Below the pieces are notes generated by a model. That model had not been told where the DNA came from. It was given only the letters and a program-made list of their open reading frames with translations, and searched no databases. A stretch of 64,000 nt of DNA from Pseudoflavonifractor sp. AF19-9AC. GTDB lineage: Bacteria; Bacillota; Clostridia; Oscillospirales; Oscillospiraceae. Location: NCBI RefSeq assembly GCF_003478995.1, contig NZ_QUGI01000005.1, forward strand, positions 1 to 64,000, read 5' to 3'. The translations under genes and the position numbers were made by a program. Each line of letters starts with the position of its first letter. Position 1 is the stretch's first letter. Positions 6,917-16,222 of the stretch are shown here, piece after piece.

Positions 6917-9433
6917 ATGAAACGATGGATCAAACGAATTTCTGCCCTGGCTCTGTCCGCCGTCCTGCTGGCGGGAGCGGCCACGATTCCCGCCGGAGCG
7001 GCGGCAGTGGGTGGCTTCCGGGACGTGAGCGAGACGGCCTACTACGCCGACGCGGTGGAGTGGGCGGTGGAGCATGGCGTCACCGCCGGCACCTCGGACA
7101 CCACTTTCTCCCCCGGGGACACCGTCACCCGGGGCCAGGCGGTGACCTTCCTGTGGGCCGCCGCCGGCTGGCCCGAGCCCAAGTCCAGCACCTCCCCCTT
7201 TGAGGATGTGACCAGCCCCGCCCTCTTTTACTACAAGCCCGTGCTCTGGGCGGTGGAAAACGGCATCACCGCCGGAGTGAGCGCCACCCAGTTCGGCCCC
7301 GACCTCCCCCTGGCCTATGACCAGATTTTCCTCTTCCTCTGCCGGGCGGCCCGGGAGGACCCCGGCCCCGGCAACTGGTCGGAGGCCGCCGTCCGGTGGG
7401 CCCAGTCCGCCGGGCTGACCCAGGAGCTGACCTTCTCCGCCGGGGCCTCCTGCCCCCGGTCCGACGTGGTCTACTGCCTGTGGAAGCAACTGGGAGACGG
7501 GGAGGAGACCACCCAGAAGCCCACAGGCCCGGAGAAGCCGGTCCTGGACAACCGGGAGGGGGCCACCCTGGCCATCACCACCGGCTTTTTGGACCGGAAG
7601 TCCGCCATTGACATCAGCGCCTTTGGCCTGGAGGCCTCCCAGGCGGAGCAGCTGGCCCTGGAGATTGCCGACCTGAACGGGGCCAACCCCTACGGCATCA
7701 CCAGTCTGAACGCCTATGAGCAGGACGGACAGATTGCCAAGACCCTGGCGGTGTACTATTCCAGCACCACCGTCTCTGATACCACAGTGGCCTCCAGCGA
7801 CTGGCGTTACGTCTCCGACGCGGCCCTGGCGGAAGCTGACCGGGTGGTGGGGAAGCTCATCACCGCCGGAATGAGCGACTATGACGTGGTCAAGACCCTC
7901 CACGACTATCTGGTCACCCACTGTGACTACGACTACCGGGTGGACATCGGCAACATGCCCTTTGTCTCCTACCAGGCCGAGGGGGCCCTGCTGAAGGGGA
8001 CCGCCGTGTGCGGCGGCTACGCCAAGGCCTACGAGATCCTGCTGGAGGCCGCCCACATCCCCTGCGAGACCATCACCGGCTACGCCGGGGGCTACCACGC
8101 CTGGAACCTGGTGCAGGTGGACGGAGCGTGGTACCACGTGGACACCACCTGGGACGACCCCACCACCCGGGGAGGCGACTATGTCCGTTACGACTACTTC
8201 CTGAAAAGCGACAAGGTGATGGTCAGCCGCAGCCACCGGAACTGGGAGGAGCTCCACACCTGCACCAGCACCAAGTATGATGAGGACCTGATGGACTCCA
8301 CGGACCAGGACATGGCCGAGGAGCGGCAGAAGCAGGTGGACGCCATTCTGGCCGCCTGTGCCCCCGCCCTGGCTGGGGTCCCCACCTGGACCCAGGCGGA
8401 GCTCCAGGCCTTCACCGATGAGCAGCTCAGTGACAGGCTGTACTTCACCATCGACCTCTCCAAGACCGGCTTTGATTCCAACACCCTGTCCAAGTACCGC
8501 CAGGAGGTAATGGACGCAATCATCGCCCAACATCCGGAGTTTGCCTATGGCTCCTTCAGCGCCCAGAAGATGCAGTTCGAGTTCCGCCGCGCTGACGTGG
8601 CCGCGGAGCAGCAGCGCCGCCGGGATGAGGCCAAGGCGGAGCAGGAGCAGCAGCAGACCCAGGACGAGGCCACCGCCCGGGCGGAGATCGTGCCCATCCT
8701 GGAGAAGGCCATCGCCGACATGGACTGCTACACCAAGACGGTGACCCTCACCGGCTACACCGACGGGGCGGTCAAGGCCGCCGTCAAGGTCATGTCGGAG
8801 AGCGGATATTCCTTTGGCGGATATACCTATCGGGATGACTATACCATCAGCGTCAAGTCCGGCGGGGCGGTGAGCCTCACCAACAAAAAGTGGGCCGCGG
8901 CGGAGAAACAGCGGTATCTGGACCAGATCGACGCGGCCATTGACGCCGGGGAACTGGAGATCCTGCTCCAGCCCACCCACTACGCCGACCGGCCCGACCA
9001 GCCCTGGTACTACGCCTCCCAGGCGGCCACCGCGGCCAAGGGGAATGGCCACACCACCCCCGGCGGCTTGGCGGCGGGCACGGACTACGAAATCCTCAAG
9101 ACCTCCATCCGCTCGGGCACCAACGAGTTCCTCGTCCAAATTCGCTATCTGAACCAGCCCCAGCTGGACCCGGAGACAGCGGTGAAGGACTACATCGCCC
9201 GCATTCAGGAGGCTATCCGGGCGGGGGAGACGGAGCTTTTGTTCCAGTACGAGGATGACGTCCAGATGGGCTATCTCCGGGAGGCCTGTAAGACGGTGGG
9301 GGACAGCACCCGCGGGTCCGCCTACTCCTTCGACGGCTACACCGCCGGGGAGGACTACTGGGTCAGTTACCAAACCGGCACCGCTGAGACCAGAATCTTC
9401 CGGGTCACCATCGGCTATCCCACGGGGGAATAA
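6917..9433 (+). CDS. SLH-anchored transglutaminase-like (CysHisAsp) surface protein
   Basis: Secreted protein of 838 residues. I start it at ATG 6917, which has GGAAGGAG upstream and opens directly into a signal peptide (RISALALSAVLLAGAA); the frame is open further upstream but without such signals. SLH repeats occupy about residues 35-190 (GGFRDVSETAYYADAV, SPFEDVTSPALFYYKP). A transglutaminase-like domain at about 300-430 has the full triad: Cys365 in GTAVCGGYAKAYE, His394 in GGYHAWN, Asp409 in HVDTTWDDP. The C-terminal half has a Gln/Glu-rich helix (about 555-590) and three related modules (KAIADMDCYTK, AIDAGELEILLQ, EAIRAGETELLFQ). The family hydrolyses or cross-links peptides; here it probably acts on wall or surface proteins. 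Substrate unknown. Confidence 0.88.
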   Translation: MKRWIKRISALALSAVLLAGAATIPAGAAAVGGFRDVSETAYYADAVEWAVEHGVTAGTSDTTFSPGDTVTRGQAVTFLWAAAGWPEPKSSTSPFEDVTSPALFYYKPVLWAVENGITAGVSATQFGPDLPLAYDQIFLFLCRAAREDPGPGNWSEAAVRWAQSAGLTQELTFSAGASCPRSDVVYCLWKQLGDGEETTQKPTGPEKPVLDNREGATLAITTGFLDRKSAIDISAFGLEASQAEQLALEIADLNGANPYGITSLNAYEQDGQIAKTLAVYYSSTTVSDTTVASSDWRYVSDAALAEADRVVGKLITAGMSDYDVVKTLHDYLVTHCDYDYRVDIGNMPFVSYQAEGALLKGTAVCGGYAKAYEILLEAAHIPCETITGYAGGYHAWNLVQVDGAWYHVDTTWDDPTTRGGDYVRYDYFLKSDKVMVSRSHRNWEELHTCTSTKYDEDLMDSTDQDMAEERQKQVDAILAACAPALAGVPTWTQAELQAFTDEQLSDRLYFTIDLSKTGFDSNTLSKYRQEVMDAIIAQHPEFAYGSFSAQKMQFEFRRADVAAEQQRRRDEAKAEQEQQQTQDEATARAEIVPILEKAIADMDCYTKTVTLTGYTDGAVKAAVKVMSESGYSFGGYTYRDDYTISVKSGGAVSLTNKKWAAAEKQRYLDQIDAAIDAGELEILLQPTHYADRPDQPWYYASQAATAAKGNGHTTPGGLAAGTDYEILKTSIRSGTNEFLVQIRYLNQPQLDPETAVKDYIARIQEAIRAGETELLFQYEDDVQMGYLREACKTVGDSTRGSAYSFDGYTAGEDYWVSYQTGTAETRIFRVTIGYPTGE

Positions 9434-9520
9434 GAGCTTGAAAATGGCTGCCGCCCCCTCGAGCTCCCCCCGCCCATTCCGGAACGAAACGCCTCGCTCA
9501 GGAACTTTTTGACCGTCAGC

Positions 9521-9560
9521 GCACACCGGGCAGAAATTTTTCTGCCCGGTGTGCTTTTTT
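9521..9560 (+). terminator. Rho-independent terminator
   Basis: 15-bp stem GCACACCGGGCAGAA (9521-9535) with 9540-9554, then TTTTTT. Confidence 0.95.
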
Positions 9561-9976
9561 CTGCCCCCTTCAAGCGGTAAGGTAAAGTTATACATACAGC
9601 TCACCGCCCGGAAGCAGCAGAAGGACCGGGCCCGGACGGCGGCCCGGTGTGCGGGAAAAATTTTTGAATTTGATAAAACCAAGCCCTGGGTATCTGGTTC
9701 TACATACTTGTAGACGATCATTTGGGCAGGGAGGAAGAGCCGTGCTTTGGCCAGCTTTGCCGGCGCGCCCCAAGCTGGGCGGGTTTGCTGACCCGGCATT
9801 GGAGGGGCGCGCCGCTTCAAAACCATAAGACCAAATGAAACCGCTATGGTCCGGCCTGCCCCCGGCAGGCAAGGGGACAGCAAACAAAAAGGGGGAGGAT
9901 AAAAACTCCGCCATCCAGGATGGCGGGAGATCTGGATGGAATTTGCATGGAACCACTCAATCGGAAAGGAGACTAT
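9561..9976 (+). other. Long noncoding leader region with inverted repeats
   Basis: This 416-bp stretch before the propeller/SLH gene has no convincing gene. It contains an A/T tract (GGGAAAAATTTTTGAA near 9654), a long hairpin whose outer stem GGCGCGCCCC (9762-9771) pairs with 9804-9813 and is extended by CCAA/TTGG, the 20-bp element shared with 4736-4755 at 9823-9842, and a small GCCTGCC/GGCAGGC hairpin near 9853-9870. It could be a structured 5' leader. I recognise no riboswitch consensus. Confidence 0.45.
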
Positions 9977-9979
9977 GTG

Positions 9980-12817
9980 ATGAAAAACCGACTGATATCG
10001 CTGCTGCTGACCGGGGCGCTTGCCCTGTCCCTGGTGACGATTCCCACCGCAGCGGCGGGGAGCGCACCTGTGGAATCGGACAACCGGAACGATCAGGACT
10101 ATTCCGTCTGGTCCACGCCGGTAAATTCCTATTTGATGGAAAACCGGGCCGGCGGCCTGACCCGGGTGGAGTACACCGGCGGCCAGATCGTGGTGGAGGA
10201 CTATTCCTCCGACTTTGTGTTCCAGTCCGGCCGGACCATCCCCATGGAGCTGTCCATTTGGGGCGGCTTTTTTGCCGGGGCGGACTACAACTTCTTTGTG
10301 TTTGGCCAGAAAAACCCCACGGAGAGCGACCGCACCGAGGTCATCCGGGTGGTAAAGTATTCCAAGGACTGGCAGCGCCTGGGCCAGGCCAGCCTGTACG
10401 GGGCCAACACCACCGTGCCCTTTGACGCGGGCTCCCTGCGCATGGACGAGTACGGCGGGTATCTGTACATCCGCACCTGCCATGAAATGTACACCAGCAG
10501 CGACGGACTGAACCACCAGGCCAACCTGACCATGGCGGTGCGCCAGAGCGACATGACCGTCACCGACTCCTACTATAAGGTGATGAACACCGACTACGGC
10601 TATGTGAGCCACTCCTTCAACCAGTTTATCCTGGTGGACGAGGAGGGCCGGATCGTCACCCTGGACCACGGGGACGCCTATCCCCGGGCCATGACCTTCA
10701 TGCGCTACTACGCCGACGCGGGCACGGGGAAATTCTCCGGCTCGGGCTATGGAGCCTGGTGCAGCGTGGGTCTGCAGCGTTCCTTTGCCGGTGCGGTGGG
10801 CGCCAACACCACCGGCGCCTCCGTGGGCGGCCTGGCGGAGACCAGCAGCTGCTACATGATGGCCTACAACTATGACGGCGAGGCGGGCACCGGGCCCCGA
10901 AACGTCTACCTCCAGGCCATGGACATTGCCACCGGCAAGGGCCGGGACTATCAGATCACCCAGAGCGGCGGCAGCACCACCCCTGTGCTGGCTCCCACCG
11001 GCCTGAATGGCGGCTATCTGCTGTGGAACGGAAAGGACAACTACACCGTCAACGACACCCTCTACTACCTCTCCTACGGGGCCGACGGCGTGCCCGGTCA
11101 GACCCGGACCGCCCAGGCGCCCCTGTCCGACTGCCAGCCCATTCCCTACCGCAGCGGCGTGGTGTGGTACGTCACCGACGACTCTGCCCCGGTGTTCTAT
11201 ACCCTGGACAGCAGCGGCGTGACCGCCCACAAGAGCGAGGCCGGCCAGCAGCCGGAGCCCGAGCCCGAACCCGAACCGGACCCCGGCCAGGGGGAGGGGA
11301 CCCTTCCCGCGGGCGGCGGCAACCATACCCTCTCCAGCCAGATGGCGATTCTGGCCGACGGCACCCTGGCGGTCTGGGGCTCGGCCAAGGCGGACGACTG
11401 GGATGAGAAGCTGGAGACGGTGGGCTCCGGCTATGTGGCGGTGAGCCAGCTGGGCACGGACTTTTTTGCCCTGAAGGCCGATGGCACCCTGTGCGGCTGG
11501 GGCAGGACCAAGCTGCCCACCATCACCACCAAGGAGCCCACCCAGCTCCTGACCGGGGTCAAACAGCTGAGCGGCTTTATGGCCCTGAAGAACGACGGGA
11601 CGGTCTGGTGTGTCCAGGGTCTGGACCCCGTCTATGTCACCGGCGACGCCAAGCAGGTCAGCTACGATGGCGTAACCGGCATCATACTGAAAAACGACGG
11701 TACAGTCTATGCCTGGGAGGGGGGCAGCGCCCCCGCGCTGGAGCGGGCCCCGCTGGAGAAGGTCCGCTTTGTCTCCGGCTATATGGCGATCCTGGAAAAC
11801 GGGGAGCTGTGGTACTGGGGACGCAGCAACGACTTCGGCATCAGCGGAACGGGCTCCCAGGTCCTGAACGGGCCGGTCAAGGTGATGGACAACGTGGCCA
11901 ATGTCTGGGGAGAAAACGTGGGCCGGGCCGTGGTGCCCTCCGTGTTTGCCCTGACCGAGGACGGCAGCCTGTACAGCTGGGGCGTCAACACCTACAATCA
12001 GCTGGGCTACCAGGGGGGCAACCGGGAATATGAGCTCAGCTCCTCCATCTTTGGGGAGAACGCAGGCACCATGCCCTACCAGGATATCCCCAAGCGGGTC
12101 AATATCTCCGACGTGGCCGATGTGAGCAACGTAAACGCCACGACCATGATTTTGAAAACCGACGGCACCATCTGGGCGGTGGGCAACAACGCCAACTCCG
12201 ACGCCCTGCTCCCGCCGGAAATTGAGCGGGTGGACACCCTCACCCAGGTGCTGGAGGGCGGTCTGCTCCCCGGCGATTCCACGGAGCAGACCGACAAGCC
12301 CTCCTTCTCCGACGTGTCCGCCTCCCACTGGGCCAGCGAGGCCATCGGCTACGCCGTGGAGCGGGGCTACTTCTCCGGAACCGGAGCGGGAACCTTCTCC
12401 CCGGACGGCACCATGACCCGGGCCATGCTCTGGACGGTGCTGGCCCGCATGGACGGCTACACCGGAACGGCCAAGCCCGGTGATCCCTGGTATCAGAATG
12501 GCCGGGACTGGGCCATGGCCAACGGCATCAGCGACGGCACCAACCCGGACGGCAGCATCACCCGGGAACAGTTTGCCGCCATGCTCTATAACTTTGCCGC
12601 CCACACCGGAGCTTCCACGAAGAAGGATGACACGGTACTCAGCCAGTTCAGCGACCGGGGGTCCATCTCCGCCTACGCCGTGAATGCCATGGCCTGGGCG
12701 GTGACCAACGGCATTATGTCCGGCACCAGCGCCACCACCATCTCGCCCACCGGACTTGCCACCCGGGCCCAGGCGGCTGTCATGCTCATGCGGCTGGACC
12801 AGCTGCGCCAGGGATAA
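9980..12817 (+). CDS. Surface protein with propeller, RCC1-like repeats and SLH anchor
   Basis: Secreted protein of 945 residues starting at ATG 9980 (GTG 9977 adjacent), with AAGGAG at 9966-9971. Signal peptide: ISLLLTGALALSLVTIPTAAAG. Residues about 25-420 are beta-rich repeats ending before a Pro-Glu linker ([16 protein letters not shown]). Residues about 440-755 are RCC1/BNR-like blades with recurring LKADGTLCGWG, LKNDGTVYAWEGG, ALTEDGSLYSWGVN and LKTDGTIWAVGNN. Three SLH repeats follow from about 770 (FSDVSASHWASEAIGYAVERGYFSGTG). Such propellers usually bind proteins or glycans, so this is probably an adhesin or scaffold on the wall. It is preceded by an unusual leader and followed by its own terminator. 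Confidence 0.9.
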   Translation: MKNRLISLLLTGALALSLVTIPTAAAGSAPVESDNRNDQDYSVWSTPVNSYLMENRAGGLTRVEYTGGQIVVEDYSSDFVFQSGRTIPMELSIWGGFFAGADYNFFVFGQKNPTESDRTEVIRVVKYSKDWQRLGQASLYGANTTVPFDAGSLRMDEYGGYLYIRTCHEMYTSSDGLNHQANLTMAVRQSDMTVTDSYYKVMNTDYGYVSHSFNQFILVDEEGRIVTLDHGDAYPRAMTFMRYYADAGTGKFSGSGYGAWCSVGLQRSFAGAVGANTTGASVGGLAETSSCYMMAYNYDGEAGTGPRNVYLQAMDIATGKGRDYQITQSGGSTTPVLAPTGLNGGYLLWNGKDNYTVNDTLYYLSYGADGVPGQTRTAQAPLSDCQPIPYRSGVVWYVTDDSAPVFYTLDSSGVTAHKSEAGQQPEPEPEPEPDPGQGEGTLPAGGGNHTLSSQMAILADGTLAVWGSAKADDWDEKLETVGSGYVAVSQLGTDFFALKADGTLCGWGRTKLPTITTKEPTQLLTGVKQLSGFMALKNDGTVWCVQGLDPVYVTGDAKQVSYDGVTGIILKNDGTVYAWEGGSAPALERAPLEKVRFVSGYMAILENGELWYWGRSNDFGISGTGSQVLNGPVKVMDNVANVWGENVGRAVVPSVFALTEDGSLYSWGVNTYNQLGYQGGNREYELSSSIFGENAGTMPYQDIPKRVNISDVADVSNVNATTMILKTDGTIWAVGNNANSDALLPPEIERVDTLTQVLEGGLLPGDSTEQTDKPSFSDVSASHWASEAIGYAVERGYFSGTGAGTFSPDGTMTRAMLWTVLARMDGYTGTAKPGDPWYQNGRDWAMANGISDGTNPDGSITREQFAAMLYNFAAHTGASTKKDDTVLSQFSDRGSISAYAVNAMAWAVTNGIMSGTSATTISPTGLATRAQAAVMLMRLDQLRQG

Positions 12818-12867
12818 CGCTCCCTGCACGGGTGAATCCAATCATTTCACGCTGCGCGGCAGCATTC

Positions 12868-12902
12868 CCCCCGCCCTTTTGGCCAAAAAGGGCGGGGGTT
12901 CT
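12868..12902 (+). terminator. Terminator-like hairpin
   Basis: CCCCCGCCCTTTT (12868-12880) pairs with AAAAGGGCGGGGG (12886-12898); the T tail is weak (TTCTCT). Confidence 0.7.
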
Positions 12903-13078
12903 CTGTGTATAGGGAACATGGAAAGGCGGCCTGGGCGAAACCACCCATCCGGACAGAAAATTGCAGTTGACTTTGCAGAAAGATTCCCTCAGACTGGGGA
13001 TAGAACAGGCGATTTCCAGGGCGTTGACACAGAAAATACAAATGGGAGTTCTATACTGTGGGCAAAGGGGGGAGAAGG

Positions 13079-13750
13079 ATGGCACATAAAATTTTGATAG
13101 TGGAGGACGAGCCCAAGCTGCGGGAGGTGCTGTGCGACTATCTGAGCAGTCGGGGAGAGCGCCCTGTGGAGGCACAGGACGGGATGCAGGCGCTGGAGCG
13201 GCTGGAAGAAGAGAACTTTGACGCGGTGCTTCTGGACATTATGATGCCCAGACTGGACGGGCTGTCCGTATGCCGGGCGGTACGGCGGGACAACGATGTT
13301 CCCATCATCCTGTTGACGGCGCTGTCTGATGAGGAGGACAAGCTGCTGGGCTATGAGCTGGGGGCGGACGACTATGTGACCAAGCCCTTCACCATGTCGG
13401 TGCTTTACGCCAAGCTCATCGCCCTCATCAAACGCAACGAGCGCAATGTCCTCTCCGGCGACCGGATGGAGGCGGGGGGCATTACCCTGGACCTGGCCCG
13501 GCAGCGGGTGTTTGCCGGCAAGCGGGAGGTGGCGCTGACTCCCAAGGAATTTGCCCTTCTCCGCTGCCTGATGCAGAACAAGGGCCTGGTGCTGAGCCGG
13601 GAGCAGCTGCTCATCCGATGCTGGGGCTGCGACTACGAGGGAGAGAGCCGGGCGGTGGACACCCACATCAAGCGCCTGCGGGAGAAACTGGGGGAGCATG
13701 CCGCCTGCATCAAGACGGTCATTAAGGCGGGGTATCGATTGGAGGGGTGA
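13079..13750 (+). CDS. OmpR-family response regulator
   Basis: Protein of 223 residues starting at ATG 13079 behind GGGGGGAGAAGG; the GTG at 13058 would place that ribosome site inside the gene. The receiver domain has acidic pocket E9/D10, phosphoacceptor Asp53 (VLLDIMMPRLDGL), Thr80 and Lys102 (YVTKPF). The C-terminal winged helix spans about 125-223 (LTPKEFALLRCLM, VLSREQLL, VDTHIKRLREKL, IKTVIKAGYRL). It is a phosphorylation-controlled DNA-binding protein and overlaps or abuts the kinase gene that follows, its evident partner. TTGACA at 13024 is suggestive, but I find no properly spaced -10. Confidence 0.96.
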   Translation: MAHKILIVEDEPKLREVLCDYLSSRGERPVEAQDGMQALERLEEENFDAVLLDIMMPRLDGLSVCRAVRRDNDVPIILLTALSDEEDKLLGYELGADDYVTKPFTMSVLYAKLIALIKRNERNVLSGDRMEAGGITLDLARQRVFAGKREVALTPKEFALLRCLMQNKGLVLSREQLLIRCWGCDYEGESRAVDTHIKRLREKLGEHAACIKTVIKAGYRLEG

Positions 13751-13752
13751 CG

Positions 13753-15966
13753 GTGAAGAAAATCGGCAGAGGATTCTGGCTTGCTGCCGGTGCGCTGATA
13801 CTCTGGGCCATATGGGATGGTTGGCGCTATGCCGGCGCTGACCGGAGCCTGAGCTCCTATTACGAGGGGGCCGGCCTTTTGCAGCAGCTGGTGCATCACC
13901 CGTTGGTTTGGGCCTTGGGAAAGGTGCTGCTTGGCGGCCTGCTCCTGTTCGCTGGGTGGAAACAGGGAAAGAGCGGGAAGGGGGTGGCTGCACGGACTGC
14001 CATCACCGGACTTGTGAGCCTGGCGGTGCTGGGAACCTGGGGGGTGTCCATGTACTGTGTGACGGCGGTGGCGGCGGAATATGCCGCTGCGCGGTATCTG
14101 GCCGCCTATGAGGACTATGCATCCACTCTGGCGGAACGCAATGCTGCGCCCTGGCTGGGAAAGGGCCACGACCTCACCTACAAAAATTATGACATCGCAC
14201 GGATTTGGGCAGCGGTGGAGGAGGGAGGCCATGCCAATTCCTTCCAGACATACCGCGCTGCCGGGGAGGAAACGGGAGGCTTCTTGAAGCTTCCGGACCG
14301 GGACCGGGCCTGGTCAGCTGCCGCCGTCTACGACGGGGAGGGCAATCTGCTGGCCTGCAGCTGGGAGGATTTCTTTACCTTTGAGTACCTCACGGAGGAG
14401 CAGTGGAACCGCCGGGAGGAGCGCTCCCGGAACAACGCCCGGGCCCTGTTTGACCGGGCCAAGCTGACGCAGGCGGGGCGGGAGATAGTGCAGGACGGGA
14501 GCCTGTCCCTTGACGCCCGGGCGCTGCGGCTGACCGGCAGCTTTGACGGGGTGGAATTGATCCCCCGGACCGTTGAAGCCATTGACTGGGAGATGTTTGA
14601 TGAGGCTCTGCGGGCCAGAGGATCCGGCTCGTACACAGTCTCGGGCCTGGTGCAGGATTCCGGCCTGCCCTGGATTTCCCTCTATGAGGACCCGGAGGCT
14701 GTCGCCTCGGAGGGGGAGGTCATCACGCTTTACTCCGATTGGTTCGACGTGTGCTATGAACAGCCATCCCCCGGTTTTTTCTATCAGGGAAATGGGTATG
14801 ACGGCCTGGACACCTTGGTTTCAGAGCTGGGGCCCCGGCTGGCGGGTGGGTGGAAGCGCATGGCCCGCTATGAGGGACTGGACCTCATTTTACCAAGTGT
14901 CAATTACTGCATGGAGGTGGATGGAGAACTCCGTTATAGCCCCTACTACCATGGCCGGGAGGACAGTGGAACGGTCTGGGTTTATACCGTCAGTGCCGTG
15001 TACTGCTCCCCCTGGCGCACGGCGGGGGAAGAGCTGTGGCAGGTGTATCTTCTGACCTTCCTGCTGGCCGTCGGGCTGATTCTGCTGGTGCGGGCCAGAG
15101 TGCAGCGCTGCCTGATTAAGCCGGTCCGACAGGTGGGGGAGGCCATGGGAAGCGGAGACAGCCGGAGCTGGAAGAACGTAGAAGACGTGTGGATGTGGCG
15201 GGAGGGCCGGGTTCTGCGGGAGGAATTGCGGAACTGGAGCGACCGGATGGGTATGCAAAGTAATGAGATTACCCGGCTGAACACCGCCCTGGAGTATGCC
15301 AGAGAGGCGGAGGAGAACCGGCGGCAGATGACGTCCAGCATTGCCCATGAGCTGAAGACGCCCCTGGCCGTCATCCACAGCTATGCAGAGGGGCTGAAGG
15401 AGCATGCCGCCGAGGAGAAGCGGGACAAGTACATTGACGTCATCCTGTCTGAGACGGAGCGCATAGACGGCATGGTGCTGGAGATGCTGGACCTCAGCCG
15501 CCTGGAGGCGGGCAGAGTGAAGCTGTCCCGGGATGATGTCTCCATCCTTGCCTTGACCAAGTCCATTTTTGAACGGCTGGAGGCCCAGGCACGGGCAAAA
15601 GACCTCCGCATTTCCTTTGACGTTCCGGAAGAGGTTACGGTTGTGGCGGATGAGAGCCGGATTGCCCAGGTAATTGAGAACTTTGCCGCAAATGCCGTTC
15701 AATACACCCCGGAGGGCGGCCGCATTACGGTCAGAATCAAAAACAGCAAAGGAAAAACCTCGTTTGCCATTGAGAATGAGAGCCCTCCGCTACCAGAGGA
15801 AGCACTTCATAAGGTGTGGGATACCTTCTACCGGGCGGACGAGTCCCGGTCCGGCCGGGGGACCGGGCTTGGGCTGGCCATAGCTAAGCATATCATAGAG
15901 CTGCATGGCGGCCAGTGCTCGGTGCGAAATACCGTGTCAGGCGTGGAGTTCCGCTTTACCATCTGA
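13753..15966 (+). CDS. Membrane sensor histidine kinase, partner of the OmpR-type regulator
   Basis: About 737 residues. GTG 13753 lies 7 bp after GGAGG; GTG 13747, overlapping the previous stop as GTGA, is an alternative. The N-terminus has two or three membrane segments (FWLAAGALILWAIWDGWRY, VLLGGLLLFAGW, ITGLVSLAVLGTWGVSMYCV), then an outer sensor of roughly 320 residues with no named fold, then LLTFLLAVGLILLVRARV. The HisKA helix carries the phosphoacceptor in SSIAHELKTPLAV (His532 from GTG 13753). HATPase motifs are NFAANAVQYTPEGG, DTFYRADESRSG and GTGLGLAIAKHIIELHGG. It should autophosphorylate and pass phosphate to Asp53 of the upstream regulator. The signal is unknown. Confidence 0.95.
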   Translation: MKKIGRGFWLAAGALILWAIWDGWRYAGADRSLSSYYEGAGLLQQLVHHPLVWALGKVLLGGLLLFAGWKQGKSGKGVAARTAITGLVSLAVLGTWGVSMYCVTAVAAEYAAARYLAAYEDYASTLAERNAAPWLGKGHDLTYKNYDIARIWAAVEEGGHANSFQTYRAAGEETGGFLKLPDRDRAWSAAAVYDGEGNLLACSWEDFFTFEYLTEEQWNRREERSRNNARALFDRAKLTQAGREIVQDGSLSLDARALRLTGSFDGVELIPRTVEAIDWEMFDEALRARGSGSYTVSGLVQDSGLPWISLYEDPEAVASEGEVITLYSDWFDVCYEQPSPGFFYQGNGYDGLDTLVSELGPRLAGGWKRMARYEGLDLILPSVNYCMEVDGELRYSPYYHGREDSGTVWVYTVSAVYCSPWRTAGEELWQVYLLTFLLAVGLILLVRARVQRCLIKPVRQVGEAMGSGDSRSWKNVEDVWMWREGRVLREELRNWSDRMGMQSNEITRLNTALEYAREAEENRRQMTSSIAHELKTPLAVIHSYAEGLKEHAAEEKRDKYIDVILSETERIDGMVLEMLDLSRLEAGRVKLSRDDVSILALTKSIFERLEAQARAKDLRISFDVPEEVTVVADESRIAQVIENFAANAVQYTPEGGRITVRIKNSKGKTSFAIENESPPLPEEALHKVWDTFYRADESRSGRGTGLGLAIAKHIIELHGGQCSVRNTVSGVEFRFTI

Positions 15967-16006
15967 TGCATGGAGCACGGCACCACATAACCAAACTGCA
16001 AGGGGA

Positions 16007-16049
16007 AAGCAGGCCTCGGGATCTGATTCCGAAGGCCTGCTTCATTTTT
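16007..16049 (+). terminator. Rho-independent terminator of the two-component operon
   Basis: AAGCAGGCCTCGG (16007-16019) pairs with CCGAAGGCCTGCTT (16029-16042) with one bulged A, then TCATTTTTG. Confidence 0.85.
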
Positions 16050-16094
16050 GCGGCGCGGGGGTGAAATCGCAAAAGTCCCGCTGTGGAACTTAAC

Positions 16095-16123
16095 TTGAAT
16101 CTCTCGGGGGAAAACGGTATAAT
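16095..16123 (+). promoter_or_regulatory. Sigma-A promoter of the PAS-GGDEF-EAL gene
   Basis: TTGAAT (16095-16100), 17-bp spacer, TATAAT (16118-16123). The predicted start of transcription, near 16130, argues against the GTG at 16139 as the start codon. Confidence 0.85.
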
Positions 16124-16222
16124 AGCCAGTGATTTAGCGTGAAAAATCGGAAGAATAAAGCCGGCTGGCCGCTCTGCAAAGCAGGGCGCGGGCCCGGTAG
16201 GAAGAAGAGGACGAGAAGCGGC

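Noticed and set aside
6881..12841. Very long minus-strand open frame opposite the transglutaminase and propeller genes
   Set aside because: It is a GC-codon shadow of the plus-strand genes; its sequence is Gly/His/Val-rich without domains, and the plus-strand proteins have clear motifs and ribosome sites.
13024..13055. TTGACA/TATACT promoter before the OmpR-type regulator
   Set aside because: The spacer is 22 bp, too long for sigma-A.
16139..16222. GTG 16139 as start of the PAS-GGDEF-EAL gene
   Set aside because: It lies about 9 nt after the predicted transcription start and has no ribosome site.
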